A program made the position numbers and the translations under genes. DNA of 64,000 nt from Vermamoeba vermiformis (lineage: Eukaryota > Tubulinea > Echinamoebida): the NCBI GenBank assembly GCA_045837725.1, contig JBEWZL010000193.1, forward strand, positions 62,001 to 126,000, in the 5' to 3' direction. Below, in pieces: positions 1 through 12,408 of the stretch. Below the pieces are notes generated by a model, which was not told where the DNA came from, searched no databases, and saw nothing but the letters and a program-made list of their open reading frames with translations. Position 1 is the stretch's first letter; the number at the start of each line of letters is the position of its first letter.

Positions 1-1
1 A

Positions 2-780
2 CTCAATCTGTTGAACGCGTCGTTGGTGTTAGGCGCAACGGCAGCGGAGTACAGCGGCAAGCACGCAGGATATTTTATTAATAGGAATTACGAAACTTTC
101 ATGTGGTTGTTGGATCCGTCGATTCCACTGGTCTCGACAAAAATTCCATTCGTTTTTCCTGATATAGTAACCCCGAACAACAATACTGTCGTGTTGCCCA
201 ATCAAACGATCGTGATCGAAACCACCACTACCATTTTAGGCAACTTCCAACTGTCTAATAGTAGCACAGTGTCGATTACATATGGCAATGTCTTGAATAT
301 CACTGGATGTGCTTCATTGTCAGGTAAGACTAATCGCATCACATTTCCTAATTTGGAAAATTGCCATTTTAGTAAAAATTCGGTAGTAACTGTTTACATT
401 TAGGTACGCTTGTGGTTCAAGTGAAAGATGGCCAAGTGATTTTGAACGACACAGTGCTCCTTGCCTACGCGTGTCGTGACGGCCAGTTCGATCAGTTGGT
501 TGTCGAAGGTGATGTGGATCCGTGCAAAGAGTACCAGCTCAGTTACACGCCTACAACACTCAATATTGTTATTGCCAACTCGAACTTGTGTGTGACAACT
601 CCTTCACCAAAAGCTGACAAGTTTCCTGATTGGGCGATTGCAGTGATCGTTATCGGCGGTCTTGGTATTTGTGGTGCTATTATTGGCATCGTATTGCACT
701 TTAAAAAAGTTGAACAGAAGAAAGAAAACAAACGACTGGACAACAAAATTGAAATGGTCAACAAACCCGATTCTGCGTGA
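2..780 (+). CDS. single-pass membrane protein, 3' part only
   Basis: The gene runs in from before the window. Exon 2-323 is open, an intron with donor gtaagact spans 324-404, and exon 405-780 ends at TGA 778-780. The product is rich in Asn/Thr/Ser with several N-glycosylation sequons, so it looks like an ectodomain. It ends in one membrane span (IAVIVIGGLGICGAIIGIVL) and a Lys-rich cytoplasmic tail of about 28 residues (starts HFKKVEQKKENK). This is type I topology. Two cysteines near the membrane (DGQ..CKEYQL, NSNLC) may pair. I recognise no family; a cell-surface adhesion or recognition protein is only a guess from its architecture. It is convergent with the RBR ligase, with 152 bp between the stops. 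Confidence 0.75.
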
Positions 781-883
781 AAAACTCATCCCTTGCAACA
801 TTACTAGCACCATATTAAATATATCAGTATTAGGAGATAAAGTTTTTACACAAAAACCAAAAATTAAAAATTACAAATTGTTG

Positions 884-893
884 GATCCGGATC
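884..893. promoter_or_regulatory. GATC-YR-GATC palindrome (example site)
   Basis: GATCCGGATC lies inside a run of three RGATCY sites (883-900) between two convergent stop codons. The same 10-bp palindrome family (GATCYRGATC) is at 1690-1699, 2421-2430, 4452-4461, 15560-15569, 15651-15660 and 45236-45245, always in introns or intergenic DNA. The function is unknown. It is recorded because it recurs far beyond chance. Confidence 0.5.
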
Positions 894-932
894 AGATCCG
901 ACACCCAGACAAAGACACCTTAGGTCTCCCTA

Positions 933-3900
933 TTACTTCTTAGCCTTGCTACGAGTAGTAGGTCCCTTCTTCTCCGTTTTGTCCTTCTTCTCGGTCTTGT
1001 CCTTTTTCACCTTAGCGTCAGATTTGTTCAAAGTTCTAGTCGCGCTCGTTGCAGTCGCAGATCCGTTGTCAGAAGTTTTGTTCTCTAACATGGACAATCG
1101 CAATGCCTCTTGATAGTCTCGCTCTTCAGGCGTCAATTCGATTTCAGTCTCCATCACTGACATTTGCAGGGCCTTTTTGAGCTGTTCTTCTTCGGTCTCA
1201 CTGTGCGCCGTCAATGAGGCCTTTAACGCCTTTTCCAATTCTTCGTCTTCTTTCTTTTTGGCCTACAATAACAAATTTAATGACTGAAATATTACCATAA
1301 AAGGAAATATTTAATATACGAACCTCTTCACGTTCGCGTCGTTGTCGTTCACGTTGTTCAATGGCAGTTTCATCGGGGCGATCGTTCACAGGCTCGTTTT
1401 GGTTCTTAGCAGCTCGTTTAGGCTTGGCATAAGCAACACGAATTTTGTCGTCAGTTGATGTACCGCGCCAGCCACGTGCTCCTGAACTCGAATGGTCGAC
1501 ATTGACAGCGACATCGACCAACGCGCGACGACTGTTTTGACCCAACTTGCTAATGTTCATAATTTCAATACGCGCTTCAGCGATATCATGGGGTTCTTTG
1601 TTCTCCAAGGAGCGCGAGATCTAAAAATAGCATCATAAATAAACCATTCCTAAGTAGATTTTTTCGACGAAAAGTTGCTCTCTAACGCGGATCTGGATCC
1701 AACTTACTTGTTCAGTATGACGCTCCAATTCATTTTGTCTATGCTCAAACAAGTTCTTGTTGACCTCGGGACATTGAATAGGTCTATAGAATCCGAAAAT
1801 ATAAGAGTTCATGAGGACAGTACGGCATTGGACCAGCTGCAAGATCGCATCCAAGTAGTATTGAGTAGCGGTCCAAGAAAGCGCGGTTTCTTCTTGAATC
1901 TTAAAGCGCCTATATTCAACAATATTAATAGCCGTATTAACAAATTTAAACAATTTAAATGAGCAAACGGATCCGTTACAAAAAAATTTGAACTCAGGTT
2001 ACATTATCGATCATTATGTTATCAGTTGTCCCTATTTGTAACATATATTTGCTACATCCTCGTTCAAGTATCAAAACTATAGTTTAAACTTACTGGATCC
2101 GAGTTTAAAAACTCCAAAAAAAATTTGAATCTGGATGTGACTTACATTTCTTCAGAAGTCTCAATAAGGCGCTTTTCGATGTTGCGTGATCTGAAGTGAT
2201 TGTTGTATCGCTCAGCATACCATCGATAACGTTCCCAATCTTCTTTGTCGGTCTTGACCTTGGCGTCTTCTTCGACGTAATTATTGCACTTGTGATTTGA
2301 ATAGCCGGAGCTGTCTCCGTCGGGACCTTGACCGAACTTGCCCATGCATTGCCAGCAGAAGTGATAGCGGCACTTGTAGCACGTCATGTGATTGCTATAT
2401 TAGGAAAAAAGTTAAGGTCAGATCTGGATCCGTTGTAACTTTTACCGACAAAATTTCGAAACTATGGATAATGAGAAAGCTTATTATATCATTATTATGT
2501 AGGACTAGTCAATCTTATTATATGATGCCAATATGAACCACTAATATTAATTAGATACGGTAAAATAGTCGCGTGAACATGCCCCCGTAAAATTCAATTA
2601 TTTGTTTTTTTTTGCGATTTGACACTAGTAAATTTCTAAATATGATAGTAATGCCTAAATAAATACGTACCAACCACCGTTCTTTTCAATGTTAGTCTTG
2701 CATCTCGGGCAAGGTCTAGCGAGTGCTGAAATAGCTTTTTCGTTCAGTGAATCATCGCCACCAGCATTTTTAATTTTCCAGTCTTTGAACATGGTGCAGC
2801 TAAATAAATATCATTAGAATATGACAAAATAAGGCTATATTTCGGTAATTAATAAGCTTACTAAGCGGGTTGATGTCCTTCTTCGCGGCATCTGAAACAG
2901 AAGAAATGACCGCACTTGCATGCTACTTCTTCGTTGTGTTCTGACTGGACCTCGCGCAGTTGAATGGCATAGGTACAGTCTATATATTAACCAGTTAGAA
3001 TAGGCTACGCACAAATACTAATGTTGCGAACAGATCCAAAAGAAAAAATAATTGGTTTGGTATGAAATAAACGATGTAGGGTATTATTCAGTATGCTAAT
3101 GCGCTAATTTGATTTGAATTTTACGATTGTAGCGCGTTTTCCTAATTTGGAAGTGATGTTCGTTTTTGAAAATAAAATTGATAAAATATTTGTAACGGAC
3201 TTAGCGCGTACCAGCAGCAGGGCACCACTTGACGAAAGGATTGTTCTCGACATATGACGCGACGAGGTTCTGATTGAACTCTTGCTGCATCTTCTTGTTG
3301 TTGACCAGCTTCATGACCAAGAACTCATCCAGCAATCGACCGCACTTGAATCCAGGACACAAAATTGTTTTTTTCTTTTCTTTAATGTGCACTGACAAGA
3401 ATTCTTTCCAGCAGTCTATAAATACCAACATAGAATTAGCATCATTCAAACTAAGAAAAAATTGGTACGCGAGCTCAGATCTGCATCCAGTACGCATAGA
3501 TTTTCAACTTTTTCGATTCAAATGACAATATGAGTAATATTAATATCGGCATTAATAATTTAAAGGAATTAAAGGAGAATTTTTGAGTCGAAAAATCGTT
3601 GTTCAGGCAAGACTTTGCGACTATTTTTCAAGATTACTATAAAAGGCAACAGCCCACTTACCACCGCACAAGCCATGTCCACACGTCAGCGTCGCAATCT
3701 TGTCATTGTCGTCGCCACACACGCTGCACTCGCCCGGTGCCACCTTGGCCAAAGCGTTCCTCTGCGTTTTGACGTCTTCATCGCGCGGCATTTCCACACC
3801 GGTCTTGGTGCACAGTGACTTGGCGTCATCGGCCCAGCGCTCTAACAACTTCTCGCTGTCCCACTGAGGGGGGAACACATGCAAAGATTAGTCACGTGTA

Positions 3901-5376
3901 CGAGAGAATCGATTTTGATTGGTAAATTTTCAACCACGCAGATCCGCATTTAAAACGTAATTTAATAGCTATTAATAATTAGTATTGTATGTGATTTGTA
4001 ATATCAAATAATTACTATTCAAAAGGCCAATTATAGATCTGCAGTACTTGAAAGGAAATTAAGCAATAAATAAGTAAAATAACCTTGCTAATTGAGTTAT
4101 TAATAAAATATCGTTATCACACAAATAATTATTGATAAAATTAATTATCGAATTAAAATTTCACTTTGTTTCGTCGACGGGACAAATAGGCCATAAGAAT
4201 GTCCTTTAAGTCTTTGCAAATATTCTTTTGCGCGAATTCACTTCCACTTACGTTCATGAAATGCAACAAAGCACGTGCCGAGCTGAACGGAACATTCAAA
4301 AAGTCGCAGACCTTGGTGATGGATGTGGTCTGTTTCAACACAATGTCGTCGCTCGTCAACACTTCGTAGCTGCGCTCCTCTATATAATAAAAGTACCGTA
4401 TTAATAATAATATTAATTGAGGCTAAATAGCTTGTTCACTGAAAATAGCAAGATCCGGATCCAAAAATAAGAATAGAAAATTCAGTCTTATTCAATTAGG
4501 AATATTAATCGAGAAGTAAACGTATCATAATAAATTTAAATATGATTCAAGCTTATTATTAGTAATTGACTGATTTGAATTTAAAGGCTGGATTTGGTCT
4601 TGTTTTTTTTTGTTATTTGAAATAGACGTAAAATTAAATGTATTTTCATATACTTACTCTTCTTATTATCCTCTTCTTCGAATTGAAAGCCGTCAGCCTC
4701 TTCTTGGTCGTTGTAAATTGAATCTGTGGATTGACGAACCGAGCCAGGCAGAGATCGGCCATAAATCTCTGAATCATCGTCGTAATCCATTTGATCTTCA
4801 TCGCCATCATCATCGCCACTATTATTATCCTCGTCTTCGTCCATCGACTGATATTCGTTGTCGTCATCTGAAGATTCTGCAAGAGGATTCAAAAATGAGT
4901 AAAATTCGAGATCCAGCGCAAAAATTAGGATATTAATAATTGATATTAATATAACTGTGGCTGTATTAATAAATCAAAACGGTATTGATTGTGATTCTAA
5001 TGGTATTTTTGGATCACGATGGAAAAAAAATAAGAAAGATATTCGTTGACAAATATTATGGATAATATTGGTTTATACGTATTATATGTAATATACACGT
5101 ACCAGCTTTGGGCTTCTTTTTCTCCTTCGTTTCCTAGAAATAGCGAATTTTCAGAAATTAATTTAATTTTCAAGTATCAAGACTTTTTCTTAATAATCCA
5201 TTCTGGACTATATTATTCGTATTATATGTTCATCATAGATATTATTTTCTATTGCAAAAACCGATTTTAAATTTAACGGATTTGGATGCGAATCTAAGTA
5301 CCAAATTTTTGTATTCTTCAAGCGAGGCCGCAATCGCTGCTTGGAGCAGTTCTTCTTCGGTCATATGATCAGCCAT
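933..5376 (-). CDS. RBR-type (Ariadne-like) E3 ubiquitin ligase with UIMs
   Basis: At least eleven exons. ATG is at 5376 and the stop at 933-935. The N-terminus carries a UIM-like helix (EEELLQAAIAASLEEY), then a Lys-rich exon (about 5107-5136) and a very acidic exon (4676-4890) like the Ariadne N-terminus. An Ariadne UBA-like segment (exon about 4254-4380, YEVLTSDDIV) follows. RING1 (CSVCGDDND..LTCGHGLC) is in exon 3661-3866, its continuation in 3200-3418, the IBR in 2879-2980 (CKCGHFFCFRC), and RING2 in 2669-2800 plus 2142-2391. The RING2 signature GGCNHMTC is intact: the catalytic Cys codon is TG|C, split by an intron, and FCWQC follows. An Ariadne-domain helix exon is at 1708-1909. The C-terminus has three UIM-like helices (EELEKALKASL, EEQLKKALQMS, DYQEALRLSM) and a basic tail. 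The family transfers ubiquitin through a thioester on the RING2 Cys and is usually activated by neddylated cullins. UIMs at both ends are unusual. Confidence 0.87.
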
Positions 5377-6058
5377 ATTGTATATTAATCACAACACTAT
5401 TGTTTTAAACAAGTTGTTGTGTTGCACAGGATCGAGAATAAAAATCAAAAACTCTTCTGCGTGCTATTTAAAGCAGCAATACACCACAATGAATTAAAAT
5501 ATTATTAACGATACATATATATTATTTTGTCCTATAACCGGAGCAGCAAGCTTATTCTCATCACTTTCTCAGGCTCATCGAAACACATTCGAACCTGGTA
5601 CTATTTAAAGGCCGATTTTAATGTCGTTATAATACCAGGTAATATTACAAATATTTTAATAGTATAATTCAATATTAATTATCGACACTGTTACGATTTG
5701 AGGTCGATCAATTGAGCGTGTATTTTTTATTTCCCATTAACACGAGTATTTCTCGCCGTTATAATCATCCACATGCTAATAGAGCTATTTGAATAATAAT
5801 CTAATATTTTTTGGGCTTAATTCTTGCGATCTGTGGCCACATCTGATATTTTAAAGAAAGTGCACCAACAAATCTGGCTTCAGAAAAGTTACAACACTCT
5901 CGCTTAATAATCTTGAAGCATGGATCGATAAAAAATATCAGGGCATGCAATATGCACCAATCAGCTCAATTCTTGGTCGTTCGGTGAAAAGTTACCAACC
6001 TTGCTAAAAAAAAGCGATAAAAAGTCGATTTTGGTTGTTTATTCATTCTGAAATCAAA
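5377..6058. other. divergent intergenic region
   Basis: 682 bp between the start of the RBR ligase (-) and the start of the helical/kinase fusion gene (+), presumably holding both promoters. It is AT-rich, with several TATTAATA-like tracts. I see no open frame, tRNA or known motif that stands out. Confidence 0.6.
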
Positions 6059-9000
6059 ATGTTTATGAAACGACACACCGAAGACCATGACTTCATTATT
6101 GATGAAGTTATTTCGGCTTTGCAAAAGTCAATCCGAAGAAAATTAAAAGAAGAGGCGATCTATTGGGCACTGCAACTCCACAACAGCGGCTATGGAAATG
6201 CGGTGTTCAAGCGATTGACTATTATATTAAGTAATTGATATTTAATGAATTTTAAAGCGGGATCTAAATAATTAAATTCTTTATGGTCTTTATTCTTTGA
6301 TATTTTGGGTTTGAAATATCTTTTTATATGCTTTTATATTCTTATACGTATAGAATATTAAGTATACATATTAGGCGAAGACATTGGCGTTGCAGAAAGC
6401 ACGTTGCCGATCTGCTATGCGAATGCGTACGCCGCTTGGAAAAAAATCGTTGGCAAGAAGGTTACTGATTGCATTAAGTATCCTGCTGCTAGAGACATCT
6501 TAATTAAGGTCGTTGCATTGTTTTCTGATGCGAATAAGACGCGGATCGTGAACAACGCTGCTGCGTACTTTTCAACGGTTACAAATAAGAATAACGTCTA
6601 TGCCGTGGTGCCTAACGACAATGCCGTGCTTAAAAAGTATATGGATAATTTATTTATTAAGGATAAAGACAATACGGAGCTAAAGCAAGTCTTTGAACAA
6701 TTGATCTACGCGATCGAGCTGAATCAAGAAGAAAAGGCTTTGTATTGGTTAACGAATATATACGAACGCGTTCCTAAGTAAGTATAATTATGGTACTAGA
6801 ATAGCGATAAGAATTGAATTTAAGATTTCGTACTGGATTTGACTAATTTTTAAAAATGATAGAAAAAAGGAAGAAAAGACGAGTTTGGACTTAAAATGCA
6901 AGAATAAGGACGGCATATTCCATTACTACTGGTCTATATTGAAATACTTCGCTAAGCAATTGAAAAAAGAACAAAAAGAGATCCAAAATATTGTCGAGAC
7001 TTTGGATACTTTAATGAACATATATGAAGAGAATAAGGATCTCAAACTAGCCTTGTTCCACGCTCTATTATTAGTCGTAAGATTGCATGCGAACGACAAA
7101 TATTTGAGCGATAAGTTCGGATCTATCGTAAAATTGCCTAATATGGAAAGAGAAGAACTGGATCGGCTTTACAAGACGAGCAAGGACGAAAAGAAAGACG
7201 TACCTGATTACGCCGTTGATAAGCATACTGGTCGTGGTAAATCAATGAAGAGAGGTAAGCACATCCGCTAAAAAAATGAATTTTGTTGTTCGATCTACTT
7301 CGAATTTTTTTTGACGATGAAATCATATTGAAATAATACTATATTCGGTTATCATATACTTATTTGATATTAATGTGATTGATTTTTTGGTGATATTGAT
7401 TTAACGAAGTAAATTTTTTTCATCATTTAAAATTGTCGGAGCGGATCCGATATTTTATGGAAATTATAGTTTGTTATTGTTATCATATAGTTAATACTAA
7501 GGTCTTTTCTTATCATAACGATTATATTTATTGAATTTTGAAGTCGAATAATTGTGCTAATTTTTGATGATAGGTTTGCAACACTTTTTCACTGAAGGTG
7601 CATTCGTGTTGGATCCTCCATTTGCAGATTTGTACCTGCAAAGAGCGCAAGAAGCGTATTACAAGATTGAAAAAGAGATGGGCGTCAAGGCAGCTAAGAG
7701 CACGCAGATCCGAAAACGAAAACGAAGTGCGTTTGACAACGACGAGAAAGAAAGTGAAGAGAGTGGTGAAGAGAATAGCAATAATAATAATACTAGTAAT
7801 AGTAGTGAGATTAACGAAGAAAAAAGTTCATCGGAGGAAATGGATGTGACACCACCGAAGAAAAAGAGAAAATTGAATAATAACAAGATTGATAATATGG
7901 ATATCGATGATGATATTAAAGAAGAAAAGAATAATAAGAAGGAAAAAATTAATAAGGATGCATTATTAGCGAAACAAATGAACTTGAAAAAATTGACGGT
8001 GGATCCGGTGGATGCCGAAAAGAATTGCAAAGAATTGAAGTTTGATGGCAGTATACTGAATGATAAGACGAGTATATACGAAGAGAATGAAATTCTTTAC
8101 AATGGAATTTACGCGCAATTACCTGCTGGTGGCAAACCGACAACTTTTTTGGCGACTTTAAAATTGCCGGAATTTAAAGCCGTTGAAGTCTTCGTGAAAG
8201 GTAAGACCATATTTATTACTAAATATAGTAATTAATGATGAATTCGATTAGGTCCGTGTTTGGATCCGAATTATAATATCGGTCAATGTATGATCGATGA
8301 GGCGAAAAAATTGTTTGGCTTGAACAGCGTGGGAACTCATCGAATTTTATTAAATCCTGATGTTAGTTATCATAGGTACGTATAGTAATAATAATATATA
8401 GTATTATAACTATCGATAATAGTGAAAAAAAATTTAGTGTGAAAAAATTGAAAGATATTTTTTTATTTGTGGTGAAAAAATTATGAGATATTTTTACTAG
8501 AAATATTAATATTTAATTATAGAGTGGCGAATTGCAATGATTTCTTGATTATGCGCGATGTCGGTGAAGGATCCATGAAAGGCTATCCGAGTACACTTAA
8601 CAAAGGTTACGTGGTGCTCGATAAGGCTAAATTAAACACGCCAGATTTGGTGCAATATTTTAAGAATGAAAAGAATAACAAATTGGATATTAAGAACGAT
8701 CGAGAATTGTTGCAACAATATTCAAGAATTTTGGCGTTCAGAGCCTTGTTCGAGACATCTGATGCAAATAATCACAACTTTTTGATCGATATTACGAAGA
8801 ACACGCTTTATTCGATCGATGAAAATGTCGTGTTTAAGGTACGTTTATTACCAAATAAGGAAATGAATTTTTTCTTCATTTTAATTTTTTCGCGATTAAG
8901 TTTCTAACGCAAAATAATAAGAATTTATTCAAGTATATGATTATTAATAAGATATTATAGGGATTTATGAATGGCAAGATGTACTCGCATTTCCCGGTGA

Positions 9001-9215
9001 AGTCGATCGGTGAATCCGTTGCAAAGTTTTGTAAAGAAGATAAATTCTTTGGAGAAATGCTTGAAGAGTGGAAAAAGATAGTCGAAGGCGATGAGATTAA
9101 AGAGTTATTATTAAAGTTCAAATACAATGATAGTCATGTGAAGAAATTGAAACAAAATTTGACGAGCTTGATCCAACTGCACAAAGCGAACAAATTGCAA
9201 TTTTATAGAACGTAA
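6059..9215 (+). CDS. RarA C-terminal-like / kinase-like fusion protein (virus-like)
   Basis: Seven exons with consistent phases: 6059-6230, 6375-6777, 6863-7254, 7574-8200, 8252-8375, 8523-8838, 8961-9215, giving 762 aa. Residues about 1-190 are helical and match the C-terminal domain of RarA/MgsA/WRNIP1 ATPases without the ATPase part: an ALQKSIRR / EAIYWALQL helix pair and, across the first splice junction, LTIILSEDIGVAES. Exon 3 ends DYAVDKHTGRGKSMKRG, a motif I associate with stand-alone copies of this module in large DNA viruses and phages. Residues about 340-470 are an acidic, low-complexity linker with an SV40-like NLS (PPKKKRKL, about residue 415), implying nuclear location. Residues about 530-762 resemble a PI-kinase/HipA-like fold, with SDANNHNFLID (catalytic-loop-like) and YSIDE (metal-site-like). 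The function is unknown; a role at stalled replication forks is inference from the first domain only. Intron 7255-7573 is the longest (319 nt). Confidence 0.7.
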
Positions 9216-9385
9216 TCGTCTAACATAATCCCTATAATAGGGATTATAATGTTTACTAATGTTAACGAAAATTAATTAAAAAACGGATCCAGTTCAACAA
9301 CAAATCTCTAATTTTTGCATCAGCCTAAAACGGCATAAATTTTATTAGCCAATATTAATTACGATGAAGATTTAAAAGTAAGTTT

Positions 9386-12290
9386 CTATGAGAGACTATA
9401 TTTGACTTCGGTCTTGGCTTCAGGCACAGTCTGCACGAGTTCGCTCAACGAGAATTCTTTGGGAATGTTGCTGGGAATCCATCCATGGTTCGGCGACCAG
9501 ACCTCTTTGAGAAGAATTGCAGTGCCGTAGGCTTTGAGATTTGACGCGGGCCAAGTTTTTGAAGTTTTCCTGAACCGACCTCCGCGAGTACCATATCTGG
9601 AAAAACCGACCAATTACGTCAATAATTCGCATTGACACGTGTCAAAAAGATGCTTCAAAAACTTACCCAAAGTCCTCTTTCGCTGGCATAGGTTGATTAG
9701 GGTCCAGCGACACGCCTTGTACGGGACAACCGTCGTCATGTTGCAACGGACACGTGGCAAAGAATTTTTCGAGAATTGCGTTCTGTTTGTCCTTGTCTTG
9801 CACGCTCTTGAATACGATCACGTATCTGTTGTTTGGAAAAAGATAAGTTTTGGTTTCGAAATTCATTTTCACTCAGTGGTTTCAACGACAAATGTGCAGT
9901 TTGCAAGAATGATTATTATCAATCAATAATAATACAATGTATAGTAGCCGCCGGCGCTAATGTGGTGTTAAAATATTAATAATGAATATAAAAATCGGAC
10001 GTAAAAATTAACGTCCGAACATCGAGGATCAAAAGATTTTTTTTCGAGTACCACATTTGCACCGTAATTTCAACTATTAGAAAATATCTAAACATTATAA
10101 CAATACTTGCCTATACTCGAACTTGACCTCTTTGAGTACTTGCGAGTCCAAATTGAATGCAGGACACTCGCACAACTCGGCCAATCGGTTCCACAACTTG
10201 CCATACGACACGCGATGAATATTAACGCCAAGCTGTGCCGTGTCAATCGTGTCAGCATTTCCAGGAATAGACAACACATCGACTTGTTCATGAATGAAGG
10301 GACTCGTCAAGTCAATTATTCCGCCGTCACCTTCGCCATTCACGAACATTTTTCCGCTGAATTTTCCCAACTCGTTTCTGATTGGTTCAATGCGTCCCCA
10401 TTTCGCACCAAAATTGAGCATTTGAATCACGTGACCGGTGCGAATGTCAATAACTGCGTGACCAATCGTGTGTCGGTCTTTTTTCAGCGCCAAAGTGCAC
10501 ACATTGTCTACGAGCGCGATGAATGCTCCCTACAGGAAAACGAAACCTTAAATTGTTATCGAGTAAAGGTATAACTTTTGATATTACGTCGTAATTTTGA
10601 ACTAAAAAAGAAAAGGTGTCAGATCATAAGGAACTGCAAAAAACCCAAATTCGGTTTGTTTTTTGAACTAATGTTGTATTGTACGCACCTTTTGTTTAGT
10701 TTGCTCTTCAATATTGTATTGACGAAGCACATCGCCGTTCCTTGGATCGAAGACTGTCAAATGTCCACTCTCGTCATAGACCGCTAACGTGTCATTATGT
10801 GCTGATACGCCCGAGATTTTATGTTCGTTTGGCACCTTGATTGTGACAGAACTTTTTTTGAGCTGTCAAAAAAGTTAGTGACACATGCTCCAACATGCAC
10901 GCTAAAATTTTGACCACTATTCGCGAAAAAAGTAGTAATGATAATATTATTAATATAATCGTGTCGAATACATTATACGAACAAAATTTTAAGGTAGCAC
11001 GTGATATACTAAGCGAATATTAAGTCTCCAAAGTTTGGACCTCCGAAGAGTGAAAAATTTTCTGTCAGTACTTACGTCCGCTTTCGATCTCCAATTATAC
11101 ACGGTGAGCGTGTGCCCCAATTTGCCGGTAGTATATCCAACATATTTCTCCGAAAAAAATAACAATTCGCCGGGCAATTTGACTTCGTGGATCTTATCGG
11201 GACTATCAGCAAAATCGTAGAACTGAACAAACGTGTATTCATAGGTATAATAGTCCCTATGTTATATAGTTAGCAGAATATATCATATTTGAGTTTACTT
11301 ACTGATTTCTTTTGGATCTGTGGTGCGCTAGACAAGTACCGCAAAAATCACCCCAGATGAACGTTCTTGTTTCCCATTCAAGGCCTAAAATTACATTATA
11401 TATGTTACAGTACTATAATGATCCTATTTATACGCACTTAAGGTCGTTATTGGCGTAGCAGGAATTCTCAGTTTCGAATCTGCTTTTGTATGGTAAGGAT
11501 AAACTTTGATTTGTCGAAAAGAAACTCCACTAGAATAGGGCGCAGTTTGTGTTTCCATATCAAACAATAGCCAATATTTGCCTACGAGTTTAACATGCTG
11601 CTTTTCCGCGCCTTTGATTTTTAGGTGCTCGAATGTTTTTGAATCGACAAAACTTGAAGCCAACGTGCTGGACGGGCTATACGATCTATATCATAAATTA
11701 GTAATCTAATATCATTATGTCATATTAATAAGGCCCTTACCCTCGGTAGTTTATAGTTTTGTTCATTGTCACGCCGATCGGGCTATTAAAATCGTATAAT
11801 CGTTCTAAATCTCCGTTAGCATTGGGCATTTGAACTGACTTGGCTAGGCATCGATAAATAAACCTATATTTAAATTAACAACGTAAGTTGAAGTGATGAT
11901 CCGTCGGTATCGTAGACAAACCTTCCGTTCTTAAGGTTTAAAAGCGGTGCATCTTGCTGATAAAGTTCCTTCCAACTGCCTTCATGATGGATTATGGCTC
12001 CATCGTGATCTTGGATGAATAGGTTCTGGATTTGAATATTTCGATTAATTTCTCAAAAATATCCTACAAAATATCTGCATTAAGGCTCTTACCTTCCATA
12101 TGAAATTTTGATTGGTGAGTTCATTAAATAATTTATTGACGCGGCAGCAGCTGATTAAGTCTTTGAGTCCCAGATTCAGCAGAATGTGCGAGATCGCCTC
12201 GTTAGGCAAATTGAAAGCCCTTTAAACATGATATTAGTGCTTACTAATATAGCGCGATTTTGATTTCACTTACGTTCCCTGGTGCTCCAT
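9386..12290 (-). CDS. F-box protein with beta-rich C-terminal region
   Basis: ATG 12288-12290 opens a 17-nt first exon (MEHQG). Exon 2 then gives a clear F-box, beginning AFNLPNEAISHILLNLGLKD and ending NFIWK (Skp1-binding module, residues about 7-50). The rest comes from about nine further exons, including about 11428-11690, 11040-11230, 10690-10860, 10117-10520, 9670-9830 and 9386-9597. It is beta-strand-like with short WD/NHL-type phrases (HNDTLAVYDESGHLTVFDPR), so it may form a propeller, but no repeat family is clear. The protein ends KYSLS. It is probably a substrate adaptor of an SCF ubiquitin ligase. It is divergent from the STAS-like gene across 118 bp. A TGACACGTGTCA palindrome lies in the intron at 9633-9644. 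Confidence 0.7.
9633..9644. promoter_or_regulatory. TGACACGTGTCA palindrome
   Basis: A perfect 12-bp palindrome with an E-box core (CACGTG), inside an intron of the F-box gene. Identical copies are at 24726, 28141, 34152, 54663 and 60426. Confidence 0.55.
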
Positions 12291-12408
12291 TGATGTGTCG
12301 CAGAAAACTCGCGTGGAAAATTTCCTCTCGTTCACAAAAACTTACCAGAGACGTTGCACGCATTAAATCCATGAAAATATATTACACAACAAGTACGTAC
12401 ATACATCA

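Noticed and set aside
1675-1962. Plus-strand ORF of 95 codons
   Set aside because: Antisense to the Ariadne-domain exon of the RBR ligase.
7659-8030. Minus-strand Ser/Leu/Phe-rich ORF
   Set aside because: Antisense shadow of the acidic Glu/Asp/Lys linker of the 762-aa gene.
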